Made by a program: the position numbers and the translations under genes. The notes below the pieces were generated by a model. It had not been told where the DNA came from, did no database searches, and saw only the letters and a program-made list of their open reading frames with translations. From positions 10,109 through 74,108 of the forward strand of contig CALAZI010000197.1 of assembly GCA_937895955.1 (NCBI GenBank): a DNA stretch of 64,000 nt, given 5' to 3'. The first letter of the stretch is position 1. Each line of letters begins with the position of its first letter. Of this stretch, positions 1-8,851 are shown piece by piece. This DNA comes from an uncultured Alphaproteobacteria bacterium (GTDB taxonomy: Bacteria; Pseudomonadota; Alphaproteobacteria; Caulobacterales; Parvularculaceae).

Positions 1-1371
1 CTGGCTTTTGAAAACGATCGCCGGCGCCTCGACAATGCGCCTGTCGGGCTTGACGGCCGACACCTTGATGACGGCGCGGCCGATGTTGCCGTCAAGCGTC
101 ACAAGCCCGCCGGTCGGCTGCGCCGGACGCGATGCGGGCGTCAGGATTTTTTCATCGCCCGAAATCTTCGGCGCCGGCTTCCAGACGAGTTTTCCGCCGT
201 CGAGCGCCGGCGCCGTCGCATAATGCGAGAGGCCCTTTCCCGCGACAGTCATCACGTCCTCGTGGAGCAGTCCCGCCTCGATCAGCTCACGGATGATGAA
301 GGCGAGCCCCCCCGCCGCATGGAACTGGTTCACATCCGACGATCCGTTCGGATAGATCCGCGCGAGCAAGGGCGTTGCTTCCGAAAGATCGGAAAAGTCC
401 GTCCAGTCGATGACGATCCCCGCAGCGCGCGCCATGGCGATCAGGTGGATCGTGTGATTGGTCGAACCGCCAGTGGCGTTGAGCCCGACAATGGCGTTGA
501 TGATCGCGCGTTCGTCAATGACGTCGCAGAAGGGGATGTAGTCTGACCCGAGCGCCGTCGTCGCGGCGACGCGGCGCGCGGTTTCTTCTACCAGCGCGTG
601 ACGGAGCGGCGTTCCCGGATTGACAAAGGCCGAGCCCGGCACGTGAAGGCCCATCACCTCCATCATCATCTGGTTGGAATTCGCCGTGCCGTAAAAAGTG
701 CAGGTTCCGGCAGAATGATAGGACGCGCTTTCGGCGGTGTAGAGCTCCTCGCGACTCGCCTTGCCTTCGGCGTGAAGCTGGCGCACGCGCGCCTTTTCTT
801 CATTGGTTATGCCGGACCCCATCGGCCCGGCAGGCAGGAAAATCACCGGCAGATGGCCGAAGCGCGCTGCGCCGATGAAAAGGCCGGGCACGATCTTGTC
901 GCAGACGCCGAGCATGATCGCGCCGTCAAAGACATTGTGCGAGAGCGACACCGCTGTCGCGAGGGCGATGACGTCGCGCGAGAACAGCGACAGGTCCATC
1001 CCCGGCTGGCCTTGTGTGACGCCGTCGCACATCGCGGGAACGCCGCCGGCGATCTGCGCGGTCGCGTCGAGCCCGGACAGCGTCGCCTTGATGATGTCGG
1101 GATAGGCGCCAAGCGGCTGATGCGCAGAGAGCATGTCATTGTAAGAAGTCACGATCGCAATATTCGGGCCCTTGCCGCGCGCGATCTTCTTCTTTTCATC
1201 AAGCGAACACGCCGCCGCGGCGTGGGCAAGGTTGCCGCATGAGACGTGCGCGCGATGCGGACCTTCTGAAGCGGCCGCGCGCATCTGATTGAGATACGCC
1301 TCGCGCGTCTTGCGGCTTTTCTCGCGGACCCGATCGGTGACGCGTTTCAATCCGTCGGTGAGTTTCGCCAC
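1..1371 (-). CDS. edd: 6-phosphogluconate dehydratase (Edd), C-terminus cut by window edge
   Basis: Dehydrates 6-phosphogluconate to 2-keto-3-deoxy-6-phosphogluconate, the first committed step of the Entner-Doudoroff pathway in the cytoplasm. The first 457 residues are visible; the family is about 600 residues, so roughly a quarter lies beyond position 1. It shows IlvD/Edd-family features: a CGN segment near residue 45, the [13 protein letters not shown] block with Cys115, a following CDK segment, and NATGGSTNH. Such cysteines ligate an iron-sulfur cluster in this family. It begins with GTG at 1371, chosen because GGAGGA lies four bases upstream. It follows pgl by only nine bases and is the last visible gene of the minus-strand operon with zwf and pgl. 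Identity is secure; the missing part is only a window effect. Confidence 0.95.
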   Translation of the reverse strand, partial: MAKLTDGLKRVTDRVREKSRKTREAYLNQMRAAASEGPHRAHVSCGNLAHAAAACSLDEKKKIARGKGPNIAIVTSYNDMLSAHQPLGAYPDIIKATLSGLDATAQIAGGVPAMCDGVTQGQPGMDLSLFSRDVIALATAVSLSHNVFDGAIMLGVCDKIVPGLFIGAARFGHLPVIFLPAGPMGSGITNEEKARVRQLHAEGKASREELYTAESASYHSAGTCTFYGTANSNQMMMEVMGLHVPGSAFVNPGTPLRHALVEETARRVAATTALGSDYIPFCDVIDERAIINAIVGLNATGGSTNHTIHLIAMARAAGIVIDWTDFSDLSEATPLLARIYPNGSSDVNQFHAAGGLAFIIRELIEAGLLHEDVMTVAGKGLSHYATAPALDGGKLVWKPAPKISGDEKILTPASRPAQPTGGLVTLDGNIGRAVIKVSAVKPDRRIVEAPAIVFKSQ

Positions 1372-1380
1372 GTTTCCTCC

Positions 1381-2085
1381 TTACGGCGCCCAGCAGGCCC
1401 AGAGATCGGGCCGTGCGCGGAGAATTGCGCGCACCGGCATGTCCTCGACCGGCCCCGGCTGAAGCGCTCTTTCAAATGTCGCGCGCTTTTCCGCACCCGC
1501 CGTCATCAGGATGATGATCCGCGCATCGCGGATCGCCCTCAAGGTCAGCGTCAGCCGTTCGACCTCCGCGCCGGTGACGGCGCTTTTGTTCGCCCGTATG
1601 GCGGCGACGAGACTGTCGCCCGAGAGCGCGGCCTCAAGACCTTCGGCATGCGGGAACCATGACGCAGTATGGCCGTCATCGCCCATCCCGAGAATCACGG
1701 CGTCGAACTTTTTTTGACGACTGTCGAGCATTTTCTCAGCATTCGCCAACCCTGCGGCCGGGGTCGCCGCGCCATTGAATAGTCCCGCGATACGGAGGCC
1801 TTCAGCCGCGGCAAATCCCTCGCGGATCGCAGCTTCATTCGAACGCGGATGATCGATCGGAACCCAGCGTTCATCAACGAGCGTCAGGCGATGACGATTC
1901 CAATCGAGCGGCCGCGCCGCCAGGTTTTCGTACATCGCCATCGGCGTCGATCCGCCGGACACCGCAATCTCGGCTCCGGCATTGCGTGGCGCGGCTGACT
2001 GACAGGCGAGCGCAACGAGATCGGCGACGCGCTCGGCCATTTGCTCACGCGACGCGAATGAGATTAGACCCGGATCAGAGCCCAT
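1381..2085 (-). CDS. pgl: 6-phosphogluconolactonase (DevB/Pgl type)
   Basis: Hydrolyses 6-phosphogluconolactone to 6-phosphogluconate, linking Zwf to Edd. The 234-residue protein has the usual length for the DevB-type lactonase within the glucosamine-6-phosphate isomerase superfamily. Visible motifs are GGSTP at residues 44-48, DERWV at 71-75 and GMGDDGHTASWFP at about 133-145, which build the sugar-phosphate site in this family. Its start overlaps the end of zwf by 11 bases, which implies translational coupling. The edd gene follows after nine bases. No unusual feature. Confidence 0.95.
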   Translation of the reverse strand: MGSDPGLISFASREQMAERVADLVALACQSAAPRNAGAEIAVSGGSTPMAMYENLAARPLDWNRHRLTLVDERWVPIDHPRSNEAAIREGFAAAEGLRIAGLFNGAATPAAGLANAEKMLDSRQKKFDAVILGMGDDGHTASWFPHAEGLEAALSGDSLVAAIRANKSAVTGAEVERLTLTLRAIRDARIIILMTAGAEKRATFERALQPGPVEDMPVRAILRARPDLWACWAP

Positions 2086-3589
2086 CCGACCACCCGCGCC
2101 CGTCGCGATCGAGCAGCATGGCCGACTGCGCCGGACCGTTGGTGCCGGCGGGGTAGGAATGGACCGGCGTCCTGTCGGCGCGCCATGCGTCGAGAATGCC
2201 GTCGACCCAGCGCCATGCGGCCTCCACCTCGTCGCGTCGCATGAAGAGCGCGAGATCGCCTCTGACGACCGCCATCAACAATCGTTCATACGCGTCCGGA
2301 TAGCGCGCGGAAAATGCGTCGGCATAGGAAAGATTGAGCGGCACATAGCGAAGGCGCATGCCGCCAGGCCCCGGCTCTTTCGTCATCAGCATGAGGCGCA
2401 TGCCTTCATCCGGCTGCAGACGAATGACAAGCCGCGCCGGCTGCAATTCATCGCGCCCAGTCTTGAGGAGCGGGTGAGCGACATCCTTGAACTGGATAAT
2501 GATCTCCGACCGGCGCTCCGCCATGCGCTTGCCAGTGCGCAGGTAAAACGGCGTGCCGCGCCAGCGCCAATTATCGATATTCGCCTTGATCGCGATAAAG
2601 GTTTCGGTCTGCGACGACGCGCCGAGTTCTTCGGCATAAGATGGAACGGCCGCGCCGTTGCTGGCGCCGGCGACATATTGCCCGCGCACGGTGACGTGGC
2701 GCGCATCCGCCGCGCTGACCGGGCGTAGCGCGCGCAGGACCTTGATCTTCTCGTCACGCACCGTATCGGGATCGAGATCAAGCGGCGGCTCCATCGCAAC
2801 CAGACACAGAAGCTGCAGGAGATGGTTCTGCACCATGTCGCGCAACGCGCCTGACTTGTCATAATAGCCGGCGCGGCCGCCCGCGCCGATCGCTTCGGCG
2901 ACCGATATCTCGACATGGTCGATGACATTGGCGTTCCAGACCGGTTCGAAGAGGGAATTCATGAAGCGCAGGACGATGAGGTTCTGCACCGTCTCCTTGC
3001 CGAGATAATGATCGATGCGGAAAATCGCGCCCTCGTCGAAAACCGCCCCGACCGCGTCATTCACTGCGCGCGCGCTGCCAAGATCGTTGCCGATCGGCTT
3101 TTCAAGGACGATGCGCGATCCCGGTGATTTGAGACCCGCCGCCGCAATATTGCGCGAAACCTCGCCGTAGATCGCCGGGGGCAGCGCGAGGTAAAAGACG
3201 CGCTGCTTGTCGGCGCCGTCGGCAAGAACGGCTGCGAGCCCCGCCCAATTGGAGTTTGCGCTGACGCCATCAAGCTCGACATAGCGAAGAAGACGCTCAA
3301 ACCGCGACCATTCCTCTGCGTCTATTCTTTCCGCCGGGTGAAACTTCGTGAAGCTATCGAGCGCAAGCCGCCGGAAATGGTCCTCCGACATCGCAGAGCG
3401 CGAAACGCCGACGATTTTCGATTCCGGCGGAATCTGTCCGTCGCGCCAGCGATGGAACAAGGACGGGATGAGCTTTCGGAGCGCGAGATCGCCGGCCGCG
3501 CCAAACACGACAAGGTCAAATGCCGGCACTGGCAGAAGTTGCGGCGAGGCGGCGGCATCAATCGCATCATTGTCATTACCGCTGATCAA
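2075..3589 (-). CDS. zwf: glucose-6-phosphate 1-dehydrogenase
   Basis: Oxidises glucose-6-phosphate to 6-phosphogluconolactone with NADP+ or NAD+, the entry to the Entner-Doudoroff and pentose-phosphate routes. At 504 residues it is full length. The Rossmann signature GAAGDLA is at residues 30-36 and the active-site segment RIDHYLGKE at 191-199, with the catalytic His and the substrate-binding Lys of the family. It lies four bases downstream of the symporter gene and overlaps pgl, so symporter, zwf, pgl and edd are probably one transcript. Uptake, phosphate-ester oxidation, lactone hydrolysis and dehydration are thus encoded in order. Confidence 0.97.
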   Translation of the reverse strand: MISGNDNDAIDAAASPQLLPVPAFDLVVFGAAGDLALRKLIPSLFHRWRDGQIPPESKIVGVSRSAMSEDHFRRLALDSFTKFHPAERIDAEEWSRFERLLRYVELDGVSANSNWAGLAAVLADGADKQRVFYLALPPAIYGEVSRNIAAAGLKSPGSRIVLEKPIGNDLGSARAVNDAVGAVFDEGAIFRIDHYLGKETVQNLIVLRFMNSLFEPVWNANVIDHVEISVAEAIGAGGRAGYYDKSGALRDMVQNHLLQLLCLVAMEPPLDLDPDTVRDEKIKVLRALRPVSAADARHVTVRGQYVAGASNGAAVPSYAEELGASSQTETFIAIKANIDNWRWRGTPFYLRTGKRMAERRSEIIIQFKDVAHPLLKTGRDELQPARLVIRLQPDEGMRLMLMTKEPGPGGMRLRYVPLNLSYADAFSARYPDAYERLLMAVVRGDLALFMRRDEVEAAWRWVDGILDAWRADRTPVHSYPAGTNGPAQSAMLLDRDGRGWSDGL

Positions 3590-3593
3590 GGCT

Positions 3594-5156
3594 TCACCAG
3601 TAGAATGCGTAGATCGCGATCAGCACGGCTCCGACCAGAACGACGCCTATATTGAAGCCGGCGTCCGTCCGGAACGAAACGTCGCCGAGACGCACGATCC
3701 TTGCCTCATCGACCGGCTTTTGCAGATAAGAAAGCCCGACGCCCAGCGCCGCGCAAATAAGAAACACAACACCGACGCGGTCCATGAACGGCATCTGCGG
3801 GGCCGCGAATTTGAAAGCGAGCGATAGCGTGAACGATCCGATGACGGCGGCGATCGCTCCGAACTCGGTCGTTCGCCGCCAGAAAAGGCCGAGAACGAAG
3901 ATCGCGACGATGCCTGGCGTGAAGAAGCCCGTGTATTCCTGGATGATCTGGAACACCTGATCGGCACCGGCGAGAAAGGGTCGTGCAGCGATGACGGCGA
4001 TGACGATCGCTGTGAAACTTGTGATCCGTCCGACCCCGACAAGTTGGCGCTCGGTCGCGCTTCTTCCGAAGAGCGGTTTATAGAGGTCCATGGTGAAGAT
4101 GGTCGAGATAGAGTTCATCATTGACCCGAGCGACGAGACGATCGCGGCGATGAGGGCGGCGAAGATCAGGCCTCGCAGGCCCGTCGGCACAAGCTTCATC
4201 ATTTCGGGATAGGCCTGATCGGGTTTTGCGAGGTCGGGGACAAGAGCGAAAGCGGCGATCCCGGGCAGGACGATAATGATCGGCATGAAGAGCTTGAGGA
4301 TCGCCGCGAACATGAGGCCTTTCTGCGCCTCGCCGAGGTTCTTCGCGCCGAGCGCGCGCTGGATGATGTACTGGTTGCATCCCCAATAGGAGAAGTGCAT
4401 CACCCACATGCCGCCGAGAATGACGCCGAGGCCCGGCAGATTCTTGTATTCCGGATTGTCCCTCGAAAGGATCATGTCGAACTTCGCCGGAAACTCGCGC
4501 GACAGGCTCTGAAAGCCGGAGATGGCGTCGCCGCCGCCGACGCGTTCGAGAACGATGACGGTGATGATGCATCCGCCGGCGATCAAGAGCGCCACCTGGA
4601 TGATGTCGGTCAGAGCCACCGCCTTCAACCCGCCATAAAGCGAATAGGCTGCGGCGAACATGGCGAGAAGTACCATGCCGATCATCATGTCGGCGCCGGT
4701 CAGCGTATTGATCGCTGTCGCGCCGAGCCAGAGAATCGTCGTGAGATTAACGAAAGTGTAAAGGCCGAGCCAGAACACCGACATCAGGTATTTGACGCCG
4801 GCGCCGTAACGCTGTTCCAGGAACTGCGGCATCGTGTAAATGCCGCGCTTTAGAAAGATTGGCAGGAAGAACTTGGCGACAACGATGAGTGTTGCGGCAG
4901 CGAGCCATTCATAGGACGCGATCGCCAGGCCGACGGCGTAACCGGATCCAGCCATGCCGATGATCTGTTCAGCTGAAATGTTCGCTGCGATCAGCGAAGC
5001 GCCGATTGCCCACCAGGGCAGTGTTTTCCCGGCAAGAAAATAGTCTGCCGTATCCTTCTTGCGACCGGGCGGCTCACGCGAAACCAGCGTTGCAATGGCG
5101 ATCAAAGCGAGCGCATAGCCTATGACAATGACGAAGTCTATGGTTGCGAGCGACAT
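3594..5156 (-). CDS. sodium/solute symporter (SSS family), probable sugar importer
   Basis: A 520-residue polytopic inner-membrane protein of the SSS family, which couples sodium influx to solute uptake. The sequence shows about 13-14 hydrophobic segments and family features such as GASLIAANISAEQIIGMAGSG near residues 53-73 and YSLYGGLKAVALTD in the middle. It most resembles the sugar-transporting (SglT-like) branch. That assignment leans on context: it sits four bases upstream of zwf, in an operon for glucose-6-phosphate breakdown and near glucosidase genes. Glucose or a related monosaccharide is the likely substrate, but this is inferred. The 123 bases upstream separate it from the glycosidase-like gene and may hold an extra promoter. 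Confidence 0.9.
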   Translation of the reverse strand: MSLATIDFVIVIGYALALIAIATLVSREPPGRKKDTADYFLAGKTLPWWAIGASLIAANISAEQIIGMAGSGYAVGLAIASYEWLAAATLIVVAKFFLPIFLKRGIYTMPQFLEQRYGAGVKYLMSVFWLGLYTFVNLTTILWLGATAINTLTGADMMIGMVLLAMFAAAYSLYGGLKAVALTDIIQVALLIAGGCIITVIVLERVGGGDAISGFQSLSREFPAKFDMILSRDNPEYKNLPGLGVILGGMWVMHFSYWGCNQYIIQRALGAKNLGEAQKGLMFAAILKLFMPIIIVLPGIAAFALVPDLAKPDQAYPEMMKLVPTGLRGLIFAALIAAIVSSLGSMMNSISTIFTMDLYKPLFGRSATERQLVGVGRITSFTAIVIAVIAARPFLAGADQVFQIIQEYTGFFTPGIVAIFVLGLFWRRTTEFGAIAAVIGSFTLSLAFKFAAPQMPFMDRVGVVFLICAALGVGLSYLQKPVDEARIVRLGDVSFRTDAGFNIGVVLVGAVLIAIYAFYW

Positions 5157-5279
5157 GGCTTCTTCTCATTGATGTTGAATACTGGCGTCGAGTTCCCGGC
5201 GTGCTGCAGCGATCGTCGTATTGCGGTCGCCTCATTACTCGAGCATTTTTTCGGCATGGCTGACGCAATGCGCGTCCGC

Positions 5280-7301
5280 TCAATCGACCGATCGAACAAG
5301 ATGCGCAGTGCTCCAAAGTTGCGCGGCGTTTGATTCGTTCTCGTCGCCGGCGGTGTCGCCGAAAGGTGCTCGCCTGATCGATCCATCCGCGACAGTCCAA
5401 GTCCAAAGCTCCGCAGCCTGATGATCCCTGCCCGCCGCGACGGCGTCTTCGATCGCGACAAGCGCGCTCGACAGCTTCTCCCTGACGGCGGGCGTCAGGT
5501 CTGTTCGCGTGAGCTGCTTCTTGAGGCCGGCGATCATCATGGCCTGCTGCCAGGACCAGATCACCGCCCCATGATAGCGGTCCCGGCCAAACATTTCCGT
5601 CAGCGCCGGATCGGCGAGGGCGGCATTGGCGACGACCATGCCGGCAGGCGTCATCAGACCGGCGGGAAAAGGCCGCAGGAGTAGGTCCGCGGCCGCGGAC
5701 AGATCGCGCTCCACGGGATTTCCAAACAGCATCGCGAAGCCGGCGTCTGAGTTCATGACGGCGATCGGCGCGCCCTTATCGTCAAGTGAGAGAGCCGCAA
5801 ACTCAATTTCTGCGCCTGCTACTGCGGGATTGGCATGCGGCTCATTGAGCTGGAGGTCCGCGACCGCCTTTGAAATCTTCGCGGCCGCCTCCTCTTGTCC
5901 AATAGATACGCGGAACAGTGCGGGCGCTGTCGCCGCCCAGATTTCAGACAGCTTTCGCGCCTCGTCAGCGAACGCGACAAGTTTCTCGTTCTCGCCAAGG
6001 AGTCCGCTCGCGGCAAGGCGGCCAGCCGCATCAAGCGCCGCCGGCACGAGCGCGACATTGACGTTGTAAGGGTAAGCGCCGCCGCCGAGTCCGTTCCGAC
6101 TGTCCCGCCATTCGCCGACGGGAATGTTCTCATGCAGACGGATGAGGTCCTGTCGATTTCCCGATTGTGCGAAGGGACGCGCCGCGATTACCACAAATTC
6201 GAGATTGCGAAGAACCAGATCGCGGTAGGGAACGCCGGACGGTGAAGTTCTCGACAGGAAATCGCGCGCGCGCGGCTGGCCGTCAGAGCGGTCGAGGAGA
6301 TAGGCGGCGAGCACCGGCGCCAGCATGAAATCATCGTCGATCATCTTGTAGTCAAGGATCGGCTCATCGCTCAGCGCCGCGCCGTCCTTCTGTCGGCGAA
6401 GCAGCGCAAATTCGCTGATATCTTCTTCATGCGCGACTTCGCCGCTCGCCGATAGGCGATCAAGGACAGCGCTGACGCCGGCTTCGACGCCGGCCGGGCG
6501 CAAGGTCTCGCCGAGGAGCGCGATCGACATCAGTGTGTCGCGTCCGAAATAGGTGTTGTATTGCCAAGAGCCCGCCAGCAGCTTTTCTTCATAGGTGAGA
6601 AATGTCAGCACGTCGCGCAGGCGCTGATTGGCGTCAGCACGTTCAGCGATAAGGGATTTTTGTGGAACGCCGGTCAGCGGCGCGTCGCCGGTAAGAGCGA
6701 CGACACGAAATCGCAAGGGTCGCCCGTCGCTGGCGACAAACGCCAGCGCGCCGTCGCCCTTGTTCTCAACGACCGAGCCGTTGAGCGCGTCAAGGGAAAT
6801 ATAATAGCCCGCCGCTCCGTCGATGCGCCGGCGCTGCCAGACAATCTTTGACCCGTCGGTTTCTGGCGCGACGTCGACAGACTCCGGAGCTTTCCCGAGC
6901 TTGCCGTAATCGCGAAGTACGCGGACATTGCTGAGAACGGCCTTATGGACGCCGATTTTTGCAATCGACACTGAAGTCTCGAACTCAACCCCCCGGCGAA
7001 GGCTTCCATCTTCGAGCTTTTGTTCGCTCGCTGTCATTTCTTCCGGCGCCCCCCAGCGCACGGGATCGCTCGTCGGCGAGAACCATACGCCGACGCCGCT
7101 ATTGCCGGCCGGAAACGCGACGACCAGCCGCGGCGAGGCCGCTGATTTGAGGAGGACGTGGGCCGCAACCGGCCCGTCGCGAAAGAAATCGTTTCGGATC
7201 GCCCCGTCCTCGATCGAGAACGCCAGTTCCGGCTCTTTGTCGCGCAGGGAACAGGCGGAGAGAACGAACGGCGCAAGCATGCAAATGGCGGCGATTCTCA
7301 T
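5280..7301 (-). CDS. lipoprotein of the six-hairpin glycosidase fold, probable exo-glycosidase
   Basis: A 673-residue exported protein. The N-terminus has a lipoprotein signal ending LSAC near residues 14-17, so it is probably anchored in the cell envelope. From about residue 240 it resembles the (alpha/alpha)6 toroid of six-hairpin glycosidases such as GH15, GH63 and debranching enzymes: NTYFGRDTLMSIALL, a W-x-DSRNGLGGGAYPYN segment, VIWSWQQA and a C-terminal LWTWTVADG. These aromatic and acidic segments fit a sugar-binding active site. I cannot fix the GH family or the catalytic pair by eye. It lies upstream of the symporter and next to MFS, GH13 and LacI genes, so processing of gluco-oligosaccharides to glucose in the periplasm is a reasonable inference. 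Confidence 0.75.
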   Translation of the reverse strand: MRIAAICMLAPFVLSACSLRDKEPELAFSIEDGAIRNDFFRDGPVAAHVLLKSAASPRLVVAFPAGNSGVGVWFSPTSDPVRWGAPEEMTASEQKLEDGSLRRGVEFETSVSIAKIGVHKAVLSNVRVLRDYGKLGKAPESVDVAPETDGSKIVWQRRRIDGAAGYYISLDALNGSVVENKGDGALAFVASDGRPLRFRVVALTGDAPLTGVPQKSLIAERADANQRLRDVLTFLTYEEKLLAGSWQYNTYFGRDTLMSIALLGETLRPAGVEAGVSAVLDRLSASGEVAHEEDISEFALLRRQKDGAALSDEPILDYKMIDDDFMLAPVLAAYLLDRSDGQPRARDFLSRTSPSGVPYRDLVLRNLEFVVIAARPFAQSGNRQDLIRLHENIPVGEWRDSRNGLGGGAYPYNVNVALVPAALDAAGRLAASGLLGENEKLVAFADEARKLSEIWAATAPALFRVSIGQEEAAAKISKAVADLQLNEPHANPAVAGAEIEFAALSLDDKGAPIAVMNSDAGFAMLFGNPVERDLSAAADLLLRPFPAGLMTPAGMVVANAALADPALTEMFGRDRYHGAVIWSWQQAMMIAGLKKQLTRTDLTPAVREKLSSALVAIEDAVAAGRDHQAAELWTWTVADGSIRRAPFGDTAGDENESNAAQLWSTAHLVRSVD

Positions 7302-7468
7302 TGCGATACCCTCATTTTGCGGTGCTTCAAATAAAACCAGACAAGAGTATTATTGGCCAGAGGTGATGATTCTGCAAGCCGGAATAATTGATCGGCGCGG
7401 CGCGCATGGCGCAAGAGTCCGGCGCCGACGGGCGATCCGGATTGCGGCGCAATGTGCATGCCCCGCAA

Positions 7469-8716
7469 TCACGCCGCTGACGATCTTATGGCCCCGGCGT
7501 TTTGCGAAAACCGTCGGAGCAAGGTCAGCGTCGCGAGCAGGACCGCCATCGGAATGAGCGACAACATGAACGCGGTCTCGCCGCCAAAGCGCGCGAAGGT
7601 CTGCCCGGTGATGAGCGAACCCGTCGTGCCGCCGAGCGCGGAGAAGACAACGATCAGCCCCGCCATTGATGAGTGCAGCTCGCGGGGAAGGGCGCTGAGA
7701 ATCACGGAGTTGATCGCCGGATAGATCGGCGCAAGAAACAGGCCGATCATCGGAAGGATAAAGGCGGCGAGGGGCGCTGTCATCCAAGTCATGTCCGCCC
7801 TGGGCTCGATACCTCTCGCTGCCGGCAAGGTCAGGACAATAAGCGCGCCCATCAGGAGAATGCAGATCGTCAGGAACACGCTCCAGTCCAGCCAGCGCAA
7901 GACGAGGCCGGCGCCGAGCCGTCCGGCGGCGAGCGCCCCGGCGAAGATGCTCGCCGCCTGAACGCTCATCGATTGCGGCAGATGGAGCACTTCATTGTTG
8001 AAAGTCGGAAGCCAGGTGCCGATTCCCTGTTCGATCAGAACGTAAAGAAAAGCCGAGAAAACAAAGACAATCACTACAGGGCGCCAGAGCAGCGCAAGCA
8101 TGGCGGCGAAATCATCGCCGAGCCGGCTATCGCCTGTCGCACGCGGCGACGGCGGAAACTTTGTCATTGCGAGAAGCGCCGCATTGGCGAGGCCGAGGGC
8201 CGCCAGCGGCCAGTAGACCCGCACCCATTTAAGCGAAGTCGGATCGGCGGGATCGATAAAGGCGGCGAAAACCCAATAGCCTGCAAGAACGCCGATCATG
8301 AAGAAGCCTTCAAGGAAGTTCAAAAGGCTCGCATGGCGATTGCTGTCGTCGGCGAGAAGGCCGACCATGGAATAGACCGAGATTTTCACGAGCGCGAAAC
8401 TTGCGCCGACTGTGAGGAAGAGGAGCTTGGCGGCCGCGAAAGACGGCGCCAGTGGCATTGCGAGACAGGCGAGCGAAACTGCGAGAAATGCGATCATCAT
8501 CGCGCTCTTGTATCCGAGCCGCGGCAGCCATGATGCGACCAGAAAGGATACGACCGCAATCGGCAGGTCCTTGAACGCTTCGAGAATGCTGGTGCCTTCC
8601 TTCGATGCGCCGAGAGTCGCGATCGACTGCAAGATCACTGTGCCGACGCTGTTCAAGAGGATCGCGAACAGGAAATAGGCGGAAAAAAGAACGGCTCGAA
8701 CGCGCAGGCGATCCAT
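7469..8716 (-). CDS. MFS transporter, probable sugar permease
   Basis: A 415-residue major facilitator superfamily permease with about 12 hydrophobic segments. The open frame extends upstream to 8827, but I place the start at ATG 8716 because GGAGGAC lies seven bases before it and the first transmembrane segment (AVLFSAYFLFAILLN) then begins at the N-terminus. It is divergent from the GH13 alpha-glucosidase, with 135 bases between the start codons containing TTGCGCAA-type palindromes. That placement suggests import of a di- or oligosaccharide or its product in the LacI-controlled regulon. Substrate is not readable from sequence. Confidence 0.88.
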   Translation of the reverse strand: MDRLRVRAVLFSAYFLFAILLNSVGTVILQSIATLGASKEGTSILEAFKDLPIAVVSFLVASWLPRLGYKSAMMIAFLAVSLACLAMPLAPSFAAAKLLFLTVGASFALVKISVYSMVGLLADDSNRHASLLNFLEGFFMIGVLAGYWVFAAFIDPADPTSLKWVRVYWPLAALGLANAALLAMTKFPPSPRATGDSRLGDDFAAMLALLWRPVVIVFVFSAFLYVLIEQGIGTWLPTFNNEVLHLPQSMSVQAASIFAGALAAGRLGAGLVLRWLDWSVFLTICILLMGALIVLTLPAARGIEPRADMTWMTAPLAAFILPMIGLFLAPIYPAINSVILSALPRELHSSMAGLIVVFSALGGTTGSLITGQTFARFGGETAFMLSLIPMAVLLATLTLLRRFSQNAGAIRSSAA

Positions 8717-8784
8717 CGTGCGGTCCTCCAGCGAAGGGTGCCGGCACGCGCCAGCATTAACTACCATTAGAGAAGGACAAGCGA

Positions 8785-8835
8785 TTGCGCAAGGTATAAC
8801 AGTATGTTGTAATGACTGGCGACTCAACTGCGCAA
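8785..8835. promoter_or_regulatory. candidate LacI-family operators in the MFS/GH13 divergent promoter region
   Basis: TTGCGCAA at 8785-8792 and a one-mismatch copy CTGCGCAA at 8828-8835 lie between the divergent MFS and GH13 start codons. The same 8-mer recurs at 11472-11479 and 11495-11502 by the TonB receptor. LacI-family operators are palindromes with a central CpG, as here. Binding by the adjacent LacI protein is inferred. Confidence 0.6.
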
Positions 8836-8851
8836 GATGTGTGGAGCTTAA

